NCBI GenBank assembly: GCA_947501695.1
Contig: CANMWO010000001.1
Span: forward strand, 1,240,001-1,304,000
DNA length: 64,000 nucleotides
DNA from: an uncultured Sphingomonadaceae bacterium
GTDB lineage: Bacteria; Pseudomonadota; Alphaproteobacteria; Sphingomonadales; Sphingomonadaceae
Direction: 5' to 3'
The notes beneath the pieces are model-generated. The model did no database searches and was not told the origin of the DNA. It saw only the letters and a program-made list of their open reading frames with translations. Shown piece after piece: positions 56,331-64,000 of this stretch. Within the stretch, counting starts at the first letter, position 1. The number at the start of each line of letters is the position of its first letter. The position numbers and the translations under genes are program-made.

Positions 56331-58355
56331 TTGGCAAGTAAAGCAAAGAAATCACCGGCAGCCGAAGATGCGCCGCTTATCGAAATGAACGATTCAGCTG
56401 TGAAAAAGCTGCTCGCGAAAGCGAAAAAACGCGGCTATCTTACGTATGATGAGCTAAACGAGGCCCTGCCGCAGGATCAAATGTCTAGCGAGCAGATCGA
56501 AGATGTCATGTCATCTATCTCTGATATGGGCGTGAAGATCGTCGAAAATGATGATGAAGCGGCCGAAGAAATGGGTGGTGACGAAGTCGAATCCATCGAC
56601 GGCACAGAAAAAGACAAAAAAACGACGGCTGCCGCGGCTCCCAAAAAAGCAACCGGTGATCGTACCGATGACCCCGTGCGGATGTACCTGCGTGAAATGG
56701 GAGCTGTTGAGCTGCTCAGCCGCGAAGGCGAAATTGCCATTGCGAAGCGTATTGAAGCGGGTCGTGATACGATGATCTGGGGCCTTTGCGAAAGTCCAAC
56801 GACATTCAACGCTATTATCGAATGGTCAACCGCTCTCAATGATGGCGAGATGCAATTGCGCGAAATTCTGGATCTTGACGCCATGTTGTCAAAAGATCCG
56901 GTGCCTGAAAACCTCGAAGATGAAGACGATGATGACGGCGAGATAAGCGAGAAAACCGCTGGACCGTCTTTCAAAGATGATGACGAAGTCGAAGACGAAC
57001 CCGAAGCCGCTGAAGGTGAAGGCGATGATGAAGATGAGCTAACCGAACGTCGTACAAAGCGTGTCGTTGAAGAAGAGGAAGAAGATAACACCCTTTCTCT
57101 CGCTCAGATGGAAGAAGCACTCAAACCAGAAGCCCTTGAAAAATTTGCAACCATCACATCGGTCTTCAAGAAATTCTCGAAATTACAGAATACCCGTATG
57201 GAAGCATTCTCTGTTGGCGATGATTTTCCTGCAGCGTCAGAGAAGAAATATCATAACCTACGCGAAGAACTCACCGCTTTGGTTGAAAGCGTCCAATTCC
57301 ATGCAAATAAGATCGAGTTTCTGGTTGATCAGCTTTATTCGTTTAATCGTCGCCTGACTGCCCTTGGTGGTCAAATGCTTCGCTTGGCGGAACGGCATAA
57401 AGTACCCCGCCGGGCGTTTTTGGAAGGCTATGTCGGCCACGAATTGGACGACGGTTGGCTTGCGAGCATGGCCAAAACCGATAAGAAATGGGCGGCTTTC
57501 GCAGAGAAAGAAGCCGATCCGGTCGAACGTATTCGGGCAGAGATTTCCGATATTTCTGCCGCAACCGGAACTTCATTGGATGAGTTCCGGCGAATCGTAA
57601 ACATGGTTCAAAAAGGTGAACGCGAAGCGCGGATCGCCAAAAAGGAAATGGTGGAAGCCAATTTGCGGCTCGTTATTTCCATTGCAAAAAAATATACCAA
57701 TCGCGGCCTGCAATTTCTCGATCTGATTCAAGAAGGCAATATTGGCCTGATGAAAGCAGTTGATAAGTTTGAATATCGCCGCGGATATAAGTTTTCAACC
57801 TATGCAACCTGGTGGATTAGGCAGGCCATAACACGCTCCATCGCCGATCAGGCGCGGACGATTCGTATTCCGGTCCACATGATCGAGACCATCAACAAGC
57901 TGGTTCGCACATCGCGCCAGTTCCTGCATGAACAGGGCCGTGAACCCACACCTGAAGAAATGGCAGAACGCCTTTCCATGCCGCTTGAAAAAGTTCGTAA
58001 AGTGATGAAGATCGCTAAAGAACCTATTAGCCTTGAAACACCAATTGGGGATGAAGAAGATTCTCATCTTGGTGATTTTATTGAAGATAAAAATGCTATC
58101 ATCCCCGTAGATGCAGCTATTCAGGCAAATCTGAAAGAAACTGTGACTCGCGTGCTAGCCAGCCTTACGCCGCGAGAAGAGCGGGTTTTGCGGATGCGTT
58201 TTGGCATCGGCATGAATACCGATCACACGTTGGAAGAAGTTGGTCAGCAATTTAGTGTTACCCGCGAACGTATCAGGCAAATTGAAGCAAAAGCGCTACG
58301 AAAATTGAAACATCCAAGCCGCAGTCGAAAAATGCGCAGTTTCCTCGACCAGTAA
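56331..58355 (+). CDS. rpoD: RNA polymerase primary sigma factor (RpoD, sigma-70)
   Basis: 674 residues. Region 1.1 at 10-80, region 1.2 in [20 protein letters not shown] near 112-131, the acidic non-conserved insert at 180-260, region 2 with [20 protein letters not shown] and [20 protein letters not shown] near 465-505, region 3, and region 4.2 with [19 protein letters not shown] near 641-660. The start is a TTG at 56331, with GGGG at 56318-56321 upstream; there is no ATG in a sensible position. It directs housekeeping transcription. Confidence 0.97.
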   Translation: MASKAKKSPAAEDAPLIEMNDSAVKKLLAKAKKRGYLTYDELNEALPQDQMSSEQIEDVMSSISDMGVKIVENDDEAAEEMGGDEVESIDGTEKDKKTTAAAAPKKATGDRTDDPVRMYLREMGAVELLSREGEIAIAKRIEAGRDTMIWGLCESPTTFNAIIEWSTALNDGEMQLREILDLDAMLSKDPVPENLEDEDDDDGEISEKTAGPSFKDDDEVEDEPEAAEGEGDDEDELTERRTKRVVEEEEEDNTLSLAQMEEALKPEALEKFATITSVFKKFSKLQNTRMEAFSVGDDFPAASEKKYHNLREELTALVESVQFHANKIEFLVDQLYSFNRRLTALGGQMLRLAERHKVPRRAFLEGYVGHELDDGWLASMAKTDKKWAAFAEKEADPVERIRAEISDISAATGTSLDEFRRIVNMVQKGEREARIAKKEMVEANLRLVISIAKKYTNRGLQFLDLIQEGNIGLMKAVDKFEYRRGYKFSTYATWWIRQAITRSIADQARTIRIPVHMIETINKLVRTSRQFLHEQGREPTPEEMAERLSMPLEKVRKVMKIAKEPISLETPIGDEEDSHLGDFIEDKNAIIPVDAAIQANLKETVTRVLASLTPREERVLRMRFGIGMNTDHTLEEVGQQFSVTRERIRQIEAKALRKLKHPSRSRKMRSFLDQ

Positions 58356-58406
58356 AGCAAGGCTTTTTGCGATTTTGGCAACTATGGTTTGCACTTAACT
58401 AACACG

Positions 58407-58433
58407 ACGTAAACCGGACCTTTAGGTTTACGT
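58407..58433. terminator. Hairpin downstream of rpoD
   Basis: ACGTAAACC and GGTTTACGT form perfect 9-base arms with a 9-base loop, 52 bases after the rpoD stop. There is no T-run on the plus strand. Likely 3' end or processing hairpin of the yqeY-dnaG-rpoD message, or a regulator site. Confidence 0.5.
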
Positions 58434-58506
58434 TCTATATCCAAAGTTCAACGAAGTTTGCTCGGCCTTAAAAAGTCGGACAAACCAATCTGAACTCTTA
58501 TGTGAT

Positions 58507-59175
58507 GTGAGCGCAATGCAAGAAATCAGCTATATTCCATCCGCGCGACCATCTTTGATGAGTCACACAACAGAACACGGCTCGGCTTCCGCTGCCTATG
58601 TTCAAACGATCAACAATGATTTTTCAACGCTCAGCGGTAGCGACATAGCTGATATTGCGCATTTTTTGTGCGTACTTCACGGTCGCCATCCCGGTGTTGT
58701 GGACCATGCAGCTACCAAGACTGCAGATGTTGTTGCACGCGAATGGCTGGTGGAAGCTATGGACGGCTTCACTGCAGAACGGGCTTTTTTGACTCGACTT
58801 ACGGTTGCCGCGGGTCCGATATCGGGCGTTCGAAGAGAAGACCAAAGTAATGCCACTGTCTTGGCACAGCGCAAAGCGCTAGAGATGTTGTCACAGTCAG
58901 ATCGCAATGGTTGCGCGCTTGGAGCTTCTTTTGCTCTCGTTCTAGATTGGCAAGCAATTCGGCCATTGCTCGAGAAAATTGCCGTCAAGCTTGGTGTGGA
59001 ACCGCGCGCTTTGGTATTACCATCGTCTGAAGCAACATCTATTCTCAATGCTGAATTGTCACAATCAACTGCCGTTGAACGGGCCATTAACTTTGGTGTG
59101 GATCAAATTTTAACCCAACATCGCGGCCTGTGGCAGCTATTGGATGCCCGAAGAAATGCACGCGACATAGATTGA
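58507..59175 (+). CDS. Conserved-looking soluble protein of unknown function
   Basis: 222 residues, mostly helical, without signal peptide or membrane helix. It contains LSGSDIADIAHFLCVLHGRHPGVVDHAA and AEREFLTRLTVAAGP-like segments, and the second half GASFALVLDWQAIRPLLEKIA. I do not recognise the family. A GTG at 58507 and an ATG at 58516 are both possible starts. It lies between rpoD and the MoxR/VWA pair, 151 bases after the first. Confidence 0.6.
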   Translation: MSAMQEISYIPSARPSLMSHTTEHGSASAAYVQTINNDFSTLSGSDIADIAHFLCVLHGRHPGVVDHAATKTADVVAREWLVEAMDGFTAERAFLTRLTVAAGPISGVRREDQSNATVLAQRKALEMLSQSDRNGCALGASFALVLDWQAIRPLLEKIAVKLGVEPRALVLPSSEATSILNAELSQSTAVERAINFGVDQILTQHRGLWQLLDARRNARDID

Positions 59176-59282
59176 GTATCCGCGCCGCTGGATCATTCAA
59201 TTAACTAAATGATTAACTTGCCACAAAACCACCTTTTCCCTATCGCTAGGCCATTGACGTTTACGGCAAGGGATTATGGAAT

Positions 59283-60128
59283 ATGCGTTTTGACGGTACC
59301 AAAGATTATGTTGCAACCGATGATTTGAAGGTTGCGGTCAACGCTGCCGTGACTCTTCGCAGGCCTCTGTTGGTCAAGGGTGAACCCGGCACTGGTAAGA
59401 CCGTACTGGCATATGAGATTGCCAAGGCTATGGGAGCGCCGCTGATTGAGTGGAATGTCAAATCTACTACTAAAGCCCATCAGGGCCTGTATGAATATGA
59501 CGCCGTTGCCAGGCTTCGCGATGGCCAGCTCGGTGATGAGCGCGTGCATGATATTTCTAACTACATCCGCAAAGGCAAGCTTTGGGAAGCTTTCACCTCT
59601 CCTGAACTACCTGTTCTCTTGATTGATGAGATAGACAAAGCAGATATCGAATTTCCAAACGATTTGCTACAAGAACTCGACCGCATGGAATTTCATGTTT
59701 ACGAGACCAAAGAGACAATCAAAGCGGCAGAACGCCCAATTGTTATCATCACGTCCAATAACGAAAAAGAACTGCCGGACGCCTTTCTGCGCCGCTGTTT
59801 CTTTCACTACATCAAATTCCCGGACCGTGAGACAATGCAGGAAATTATCAACGTCCATTTCCCCGATATTCAAGGGATTTTGGTCAAAAAGGCGATGGAT
59901 ATTTTTTATGATGTCCGCGATGTGCCTGGACTCAAAAAGAAACCGAGCACCTCGGAGTTGCTCGATTGGCTGAAGCTGCTGTTGGCGGAAGACATGCCAC
60001 TCGATGTTTTGCAATCGAAAGACCCCAGCAAAGCGATACCGCCATTACATGGCGCCTTGCTGAAAAACGAGCAGGATGTGATGCTGTTCGAGCGCCTGGC
60101 ATTTATGGCTAAACGCGAAGCACGTTAA
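59283..60128 (+). CDS. MoxR-family AAA+ ATPase
   Basis: 281 residues. Walker A GEPGTGKTVLAYEIAKAMG near 38-56, Walker B PVLLIDEIDKAD near 103-114, and the sensor region IITSNNEKELPDAFLRRC near 156-173. MoxR ATPases act as chaperones that insert metal cofactors or assemble complexes together with a VWA partner, which is encoded directly downstream (15 bases). Close to the CoxD-like MoxR subgroup. Confidence 0.92.
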   Translation: MRFDGTKDYVATDDLKVAVNAAVTLRRPLLVKGEPGTGKTVLAYEIAKAMGAPLIEWNVKSTTKAHQGLYEYDAVARLRDGQLGDERVHDISNYIRKGKLWEAFTSPELPVLLIDEIDKADIEFPNDLLQELDRMEFHVYETKETIKAAERPIVIITSNNEKELPDAFLRRCFFHYIKFPDRETMQEIINVHFPDIQGILVKKAMDIFYDVRDVPGLKKKPSTSELLDWLKLLLAEDMPLDVLQSKDPSKAIPPLHGALLKNEQDVMLFERLAFMAKREAR

Positions 60129-60143
60129 ACGGAGCGACAGCGA

Positions 60144-61325
60144 ATGTTTTTCAACTTCATGGACGAACTGCGAGCAGCCGGGATTACCGCATCGCTCAAG
60201 GAACATCTGGTGCTTTTAGAGGCGCTAGACAAGGAAGTAATCCAACGTAGCCCCGAAGAATTCTATTTTCTATCCCGAGCAACTTTTGTTAAAGATGAAG
60301 GACTTCTAGATCGCTTCGATCAAGTTTTCTCAAAAGTCTTCAAAGGTATTGAAACCAGCTATGGTACGCAGGAAGAGGAAATCCCGCTCGACTGGTTGAA
60401 GGCTGTTGCCGAAAAATATCTAACCGAAGAAGAGATGGCTGAAGTCAAAAAGCTTGGCAGTTGGGACGAGATTATGGAGACGCTGAAAGAGCGTCTCGCC
60501 GAACAAGAAAAACGCCATGAAGGTGGCAGCAAATGGATCGGTACTGGCGGTACTTCTCCCTATGGGAATAGTGGTTACAATCCCGAAGGTGTGCGTATTG
60601 GCGGCGAAGGCGGACAAAAAAAAGCGGTGAAAGTTTGGGACAAGCGAGAATTCCAGAATCTTGACCACACCAAACAGCTTGGCACACGTAACATTAAAGT
60701 GGCTTTACGCCGCCTGCGCCGATTTGCTCGAGAAGGTTCTGCTGACGAGTTGGATATTAATCGCACCATCGACGGCACGGCCAAGCAAGGCTGGCTCGAC
60801 ATTCATATGCGTCCAGAGCGGCACAATGCAGTAAAATTGCTTTTATTTCTTGATGTTGGTGGATCCATGGATCCATTTGTAAAACTGTGCGAAGAACTAT
60901 TCTCCGCTGCCACCACCGAGTTTAAAAATCTCGAATTCTTCTACTTTCACAACTGCCTATATGAGGGCGTATGGAAAGATAATAGTCGGCGCTTTTCTGA
61001 ACGAACCAATACGTGGGATATTCTCCACAAATATGGCCATGACTATAAATTAATTTTCGTCGGTGATGCGTCTATGAGCCCTTATGAAATAACTCACCCA
61101 GGCGGTTCTGTTGAGCATTTTAACGAAGAAGCTGGCGTAACTTGGCTCAATCGGATGACCAATACTTATCCGGCGACCGCTTGGCTAAACCCAGTTCCTG
61201 AAAAACAATGGGGTTATTCGCAGAGTGTCAAAATCGTCAAGGAATTGATGAATGATCGGATGTATCCATTGACGCTCGAAGGATTAAGCGACGCGATGAA
61301 AGAATTGACCCGAAAACACGGTTAG
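60144..61325 (+). CDS. CoxE-like VWA domain protein
   Basis: 393 residues. The VWA domain starts near residue 228 with LLLFLDVGGSMDPFVKL, where DVGGSM replaces the DxSxS of classical MIDAS sites as is usual for CoxE-like proteins. The N-terminal 200 residues are helical and include NPEGVRIGGEGGQKKAVKVWD. It is the expected partner of the MoxR ATPase, 15 bases upstream. The substrate protein is unknown. Convergent with the next gene, seven bases apart. Confidence 0.9.
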   Translation: MFFNFMDELRAAGITASLKEHLVLLEALDKEVIQRSPEEFYFLSRATFVKDEGLLDRFDQVFSKVFKGIETSYGTQEEEIPLDWLKAVAEKYLTEEEMAEVKKLGSWDEIMETLKERLAEQEKRHEGGSKWIGTGGTSPYGNSGYNPEGVRIGGEGGQKKAVKVWDKREFQNLDHTKQLGTRNIKVALRRLRRFAREGSADELDINRTIDGTAKQGWLDIHMRPERHNAVKLLLFLDVGGSMDPFVKLCEELFSAATTEFKNLEFFYFHNCLYEGVWKDNSRRFSERTNTWDILHKYGHDYKLIFVGDASMSPYEITHPGGSVEHFNEEAGVTWLNRMTNTYPATAWLNPVPEKQWGYSQSVKIVKELMNDRMYPLTLEGLSDAMKELTRKHG

Positions 61326-61332
61326 GCGGGAT

Positions 61333-61635
61333 TCAGGTCTCGACGACTAACAATGTTGTATCTTGATATTTTTCAGCGTTTGCATCGAAAACTTCATAAG
61401 GTTCAAATTGCCGTTCCTCAACGGTGACATCTTTCAATCCCGAGAGTTTGAAAGTCCCTAGCTTTACCTCTCTTGGAGGCTGACCATCCCGTTCCAAGGT
61501 CACGGCATCAACATGCATTTCATCATGACGTGTGTACAGGATATGCGGCGCAAGCGTGACCTGCATCCGATTGTAGGTCGCCGTTATACATTTTTTCAAT
61601 GCAACGCCTTCGAAAAATTCTTTACTGGGTAACAT
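61333..61635 (-). CDS. Small WYL-like domain protein
   Basis: 100 residues. ITATYNRMQVTLAPHILYTRH near 17-37 followed by KLGTFKLSGLKDVTVEERQFEP near 58-79 resembles the stand-alone WYL-like sequence seen in many alphaproteobacteria. No helix-turn-helix is fused. Likely ligand- or nucleic-acid binding; unproven. Confidence 0.6.
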   Translation of the reverse strand: MLPSKEFFEGVALKKCITATYNRMQVTLAPHILYTRHDEMHVDAVTLERDGQPPREVKLGTFKLSGLKDVTVEERQFEPYEVFDANAEKYQDTTLLVVET

Positions 61636-61770
61636 TCGTACAAAATATCAAAAAAGACAAATGACGCAAGAGCTATGTTGCGTCGCAGCATTTTTTAGAA
61701 CTTTACCAGTAGCGGCCTCCCTACTTCTCCATATCTTCTGACTATTCTAAAGTGAAGCTGGAGGCGGCTG

Positions 61771-62073
61771 ATGCTCAAGCTATTTTTACTCGCTACGATG
61801 CCTTTAATCACTGCTGCTGGTCCGATTCAAGCTTCACCGCTTAAATCGAAATGTACAGATCATGTGGAAAATATTGACCTGGAAAAAACGACTAAACCCA
61901 TCATGCGTACGCTCGGCAGCGAACCACCGGCAGCTCAAATCGCTGCGGTCGAACGACGAATCGATAATTGCCCGGTACTGGTGGTTATAAATCCTCAATT
62001 GATTGGTGAACCTCGTTGGACAGCACCATCAGAACCACCGTCTGCGAAAAAACACCAAATTCTCGCTGATTGA
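61771..62073 (+). CDS. Small secreted protein of unknown function
   Basis: 100 residues with a signal peptide (MLKLFLLATMPLITAAGPIQA). Two cysteines in the mature part, at CTDHVENID and NCPVLVVINPQL, could form a disulfide. No family recognised. Its TGA is three bases from the stop of the convergent NamZ-like gene. Confidence 0.6.
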   Translation: MLKLFLLATMPLITAAGPIQASPLKSKCTDHVENIDLEKTTKPIMRTLGSEPPAAQIAAVERRIDNCPVLVVINPQLIGEPRWTAPSEPPSAKKHQILAD

Positions 62074-62076
62074 GCT

Positions 62077-63273
62077 CTAATAAATCAGAAAATCTTTCAG
62101 CATTTGGCCCCACATTCGTTCGCCAGGTGCGGTTATCGCTTCCAGGTCATTTGCTATTGTCGATGGACTCTCAATCCATTCCCGCAATCCTGGACCGCCG
62201 TTAATAACGTCAAACGCCAGTTTGCCTTCTTCATATTCATAAGCGAAATCGCGCCATAGCTCATAACCAAAATGTAGTTTGTTGATTGCCTTGAGCGCTA
62301 AAGCTTGAAGGCGCCAGGGACGAAATGCCCCATGGTCATATGATGGACCTTCGACATGAATCTGAACACCGTTACAAAGCATTCCGACATGTTTGTGAAA
62401 AGTTGGCTCAAACCAGCATTCCCGTAAGGTACAACCTTTCAGCCATTGCGGGGCCTTACGCTGCATTTCAGCAATAATTGCCTTCGCGTCAATGTCAGGT
62501 GCACCAAATAGTTCGAGCGGCCTAGTAGTTCCACGCCCTTCCGACAATGTAGTGCCCTCCAACATCACGGTACCGGCATAGGCCCGCGCCATCGATAGGT
62601 TAGGAGCATTGGGACTTGGATTGATCCAAACACGATCCGTTGGCCAACCAAAGCCGAGGCCTTCGGGTTGCCATCCCTGCATTTCAATCACGTGATACTC
62701 CACGTCCAGATTGAAATAACTGACAAACCAACGCCCCATTTCACCCATAGTCAGGCCATGACGCATCGGCATAGGTGCAGCCCCAACAAAACTCTCCCAA
62801 CCTTCTTCCAGCATCATGCCTTCGATCGGCCGGCCCGCTGGATTCGGACGATCAAGCACCCATACGGCTTTGTCATGCTCAGCTGCTGCTTCCAAGATAT
62901 AGCGCAGCGTCGTAATGAACGTGTATATTCGACACCCCAAATCCTGTAGATCAATCAGGATAACGTCAAAGCTATCCATCATTTTCTTGGTCGGCCTGCG
63001 CACTTCGCCGTAGAGGCTGAATATCGGAATACCCAGGATCGGATCATCATAATCGGGGGACTCGATCATATTATCCTGTTTGTCTCCGCGAAGACCATGT
63101 TGCGGCCCAAATGCTGAACTCAGCTCTATGCCATCGCATTGCGCCAGCGCATCCAACGAATGGGTAAGATTTTCCGTCACTGAGGCCGGATGCGCCAATA
63201 GCGCGACCCGTTTTCCAGCTAGCGGTGCACGCAATTCTGGTTCAGCCAGAAGCCTATCAATTCCAAATTTCAT
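62077..63273 (-). CDS. NamZ-type exo-beta-N-acetylmuramidase (DUF1343)
   Basis: 398 residues, whole-length DUF1343. KRVALLAHPASVTENLTHS near 20-38, SSAFGPQHGLRGDKQDNM near 52-69 and VLDRPNPAGRPIEGMMLEEG near 141-160 are the family core, with the catalytic Glu expected in the middle. NamZ cleaves N-acetylmuramic acid from peptidoglycan fragments. No signal peptide is visible, so it would act on recycled muropeptides in the cytoplasm unless export is non-classical. Its start overlaps the DOMON-like gene by four bases. Confidence 0.82.
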   Translation of the reverse strand: MKFGIDRLLAEPELRAPLAGKRVALLAHPASVTENLTHSLDALAQCDGIELSSAFGPQHGLRGDKQDNMIESPDYDDPILGIPIFSLYGEVRRPTKKMMDSFDVILIDLQDLGCRIYTFITTLRYILEAAAEHDKAVWVLDRPNPAGRPIEGMMLEEGWESFVGAAPMPMRHGLTMGEMGRWFVSYFNLDVEYHVIEMQGWQPEGLGFGWPTDRVWINPSPNAPNLSMARAYAGTVMLEGTTLSEGRGTTRPLELFGAPDIDAKAIIAEMQRKAPQWLKGCTLRECWFEPTFHKHVGMLCNGVQIHVEGPSYDHGAFRPWRLQALALKAINKLHFGYELWRDFAYEYEEGKLAFDVINGGPGLREWIESPSTIANDLEAITAPGERMWGQMLKDFLIY

Positions 63274-63815
63274 AATTTACCTGCTGCCTTCAGTTGATGC
63301 GTAAAGCAATCTTTGTGGTGAAAATCCGGTTTCCCGGGCGGATGTGATAAAGCCCAAAAGGATTTTGGGCCGCTGTTTTCGGAAACTACCGCCGAAAAGG
63401 AGGCGTTTAAAGCGGCTTCTCCCCACATATCAGGTAATCCCAGCATCACTTCCATAGCGACATGAGAATCGCTAACATCGAGAGAAATCTGAGGTGATTT
63501 CTGTAGTTGAAGTTTACGCATGCCTTCACGATAGTCAGAAAATTGATACGCGGCCCAACAACTTGATGGCGAAAAATTGAATTCACAATATTTGTTTGCG
63601 CTCGCTTCTTGAAGAAACAGCTCAAAACAAGTTGTTTTCCATAATCCATCAGTATGCTTTGGCTCGGTCGTAGCGGGTAGATCCAGATCATGTCGCAATA
63701 CGTCCGCATGATATCGCATCCACAAACTACCGTGCGCTTGCCACTCGTACGTCAAAGAAATATCTGTGACCTTAGATACCGGCGTTAACGGATGGCATTG
63801 CAGGTTCAAACGCAT
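63270..63815 (-). CDS. DOMON-like domain protein
   Basis: 181 residues. A beta-rich domain with GLWKTTCFELFLQEASANKYCEFNFSP near 57-83, as in the DOMON-like family that binds haem or sugars. No signal peptide. It overlaps the NamZ-type gene by four bases, so the two may act together on sugar ligands; that is inference. Upstream and divergent is tyrS. Confidence 0.75.
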   Translation of the reverse strand: MRLNLQCHPLTPVSKVTDISLTYEWQAHGSLWMRYHADVLRHDLDLPATTEPKHTDGLWKTTCFELFLQEASANKYCEFNFSPSSCWAAYQFSDYREGMRKLQLQKSPQISLDVSDSHVAMEVMLGLPDMWGEAALNASFSAVVSENSGPKSFWALSHPPGKPDFHHKDCFTHQLKAAGKL

Positions 63816-63853
63816 ATTGCGACTTTACTCTGCTGCATGTATCGACCCACTCC

Positions 63854-64000
63854 ATGACCAACTATCAATCTGATCTCCTCCGCTTAATGAATGATCGCGG
63901 CTATATCCACCAATTAACTGATGCTGATGGATTGGATCAGTTAGCAGCTAAAACAATTATACCGGGTTATGTCGGTTTTGATGCAACGGCTACGTCACTG
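63854..64000 (+). CDS. tyrS: Tyrosyl-tRNA synthetase, 5' part
   Basis: 49 codons run off the window edge. MTNYQSDLLRLMNDRGYIHQ followed by YVGFDATATSL is the TyrRS N-terminus: the second is the start of the substrate-binding Rossmann region just before the HIGH-like motif. ATG 63854. The catalytic part lies beyond the window. Confidence 0.9.
   Translation, partial: MTNYQSDLLRLMNDRGYIHQLTDADGLDQLAAKTIIPGYVGFDATATSL

Overview
The window comes from an alphaproteobacterium, most likely a sphingomonad of the Sphingorhabdus/Parasphingorhabdus/Sphingopyxis kind. This rests on recognised proteins only: a PdhB with a fused N-terminal lipoyl domain next to PdhA, the order yqeY-dnaG-rpoD, the sphingomonad-type GyrA N-terminus, a large TonB receptor with an STN domain controlled by FecI/FecR, and small membrane-envelope proteins of the DUF883/DUF3618/DUF4170 type. 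Base composition is moderate, genes are densely packed, and many neighbours overlap by ATGA or TTAA/CTAG. No transposase, integrase, rRNA or CRISPR array was seen.

Layout. 0-6.3 kb: proline symporter PutP, a membrane protein, the ABC-F factor EttA, a secreted M28 peptidase, a small lipoprotein, a PilZ-like protein and a 38-residue membrane protein. 6.7-12.3 kb: a module of a two-partner-secretion outer-membrane transporter, divergent from a secreted FecR-domain protein with an Asp-rich 15-bp repeat, followed by a CHASE2-EAL phosphodiesterase. 12.5-21.1 kb: an M16 protease, a TonB receptor, FecR and FecI, a surface-signalling uptake locus. 21.3-21.7 kb: tRNA-Pro(TGG) and tRNA-Ile2(CAT). 21.7-28.2 kb: polysaccharide deacetylase, degenerate histidine kinase, Lrp regulator, TPR protein, YaaA and an SDR.

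28.2-35.7 kb: gyrA, GNAT, a TauD-type dioxygenase, YhhN, trmFO, an EF-hand protein and a squalene/phytoene-synthase-like protein. 35.8-39.1 kb: a TadG/TadE/TadE trio. 39.1-43.4 kb: pdhB, pdhA, ftsB-like and eno on the minus strand. 43.5-45.7 kb: an envelope/stress-type cluster (H1-like tail protein, holin-like, DUF3618-like, helical protein, DUF4170). 45.7-53.8 kb: rhomboid, greA, carB, then an unusual set of genes including RraB, a DUF6680-like gene and a remnant of a second carA end, then the intact carA. 53.9-58.4 kb: yqeY, dnaG, rpoD. 58.5-64 kb: an unknown protein, a MoxR/VWA pair, small unknowns, a NamZ-type muramidase, a DOMON-like protein and the start of tyrS.

Most of the window is housekeeping. 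The parts that best repay a second look are the split carA/carB locus with its carA scar and internal terminator-like hairpin, and the TPS transporter / Asp-repeat FecR / CHASE2-EAL module.
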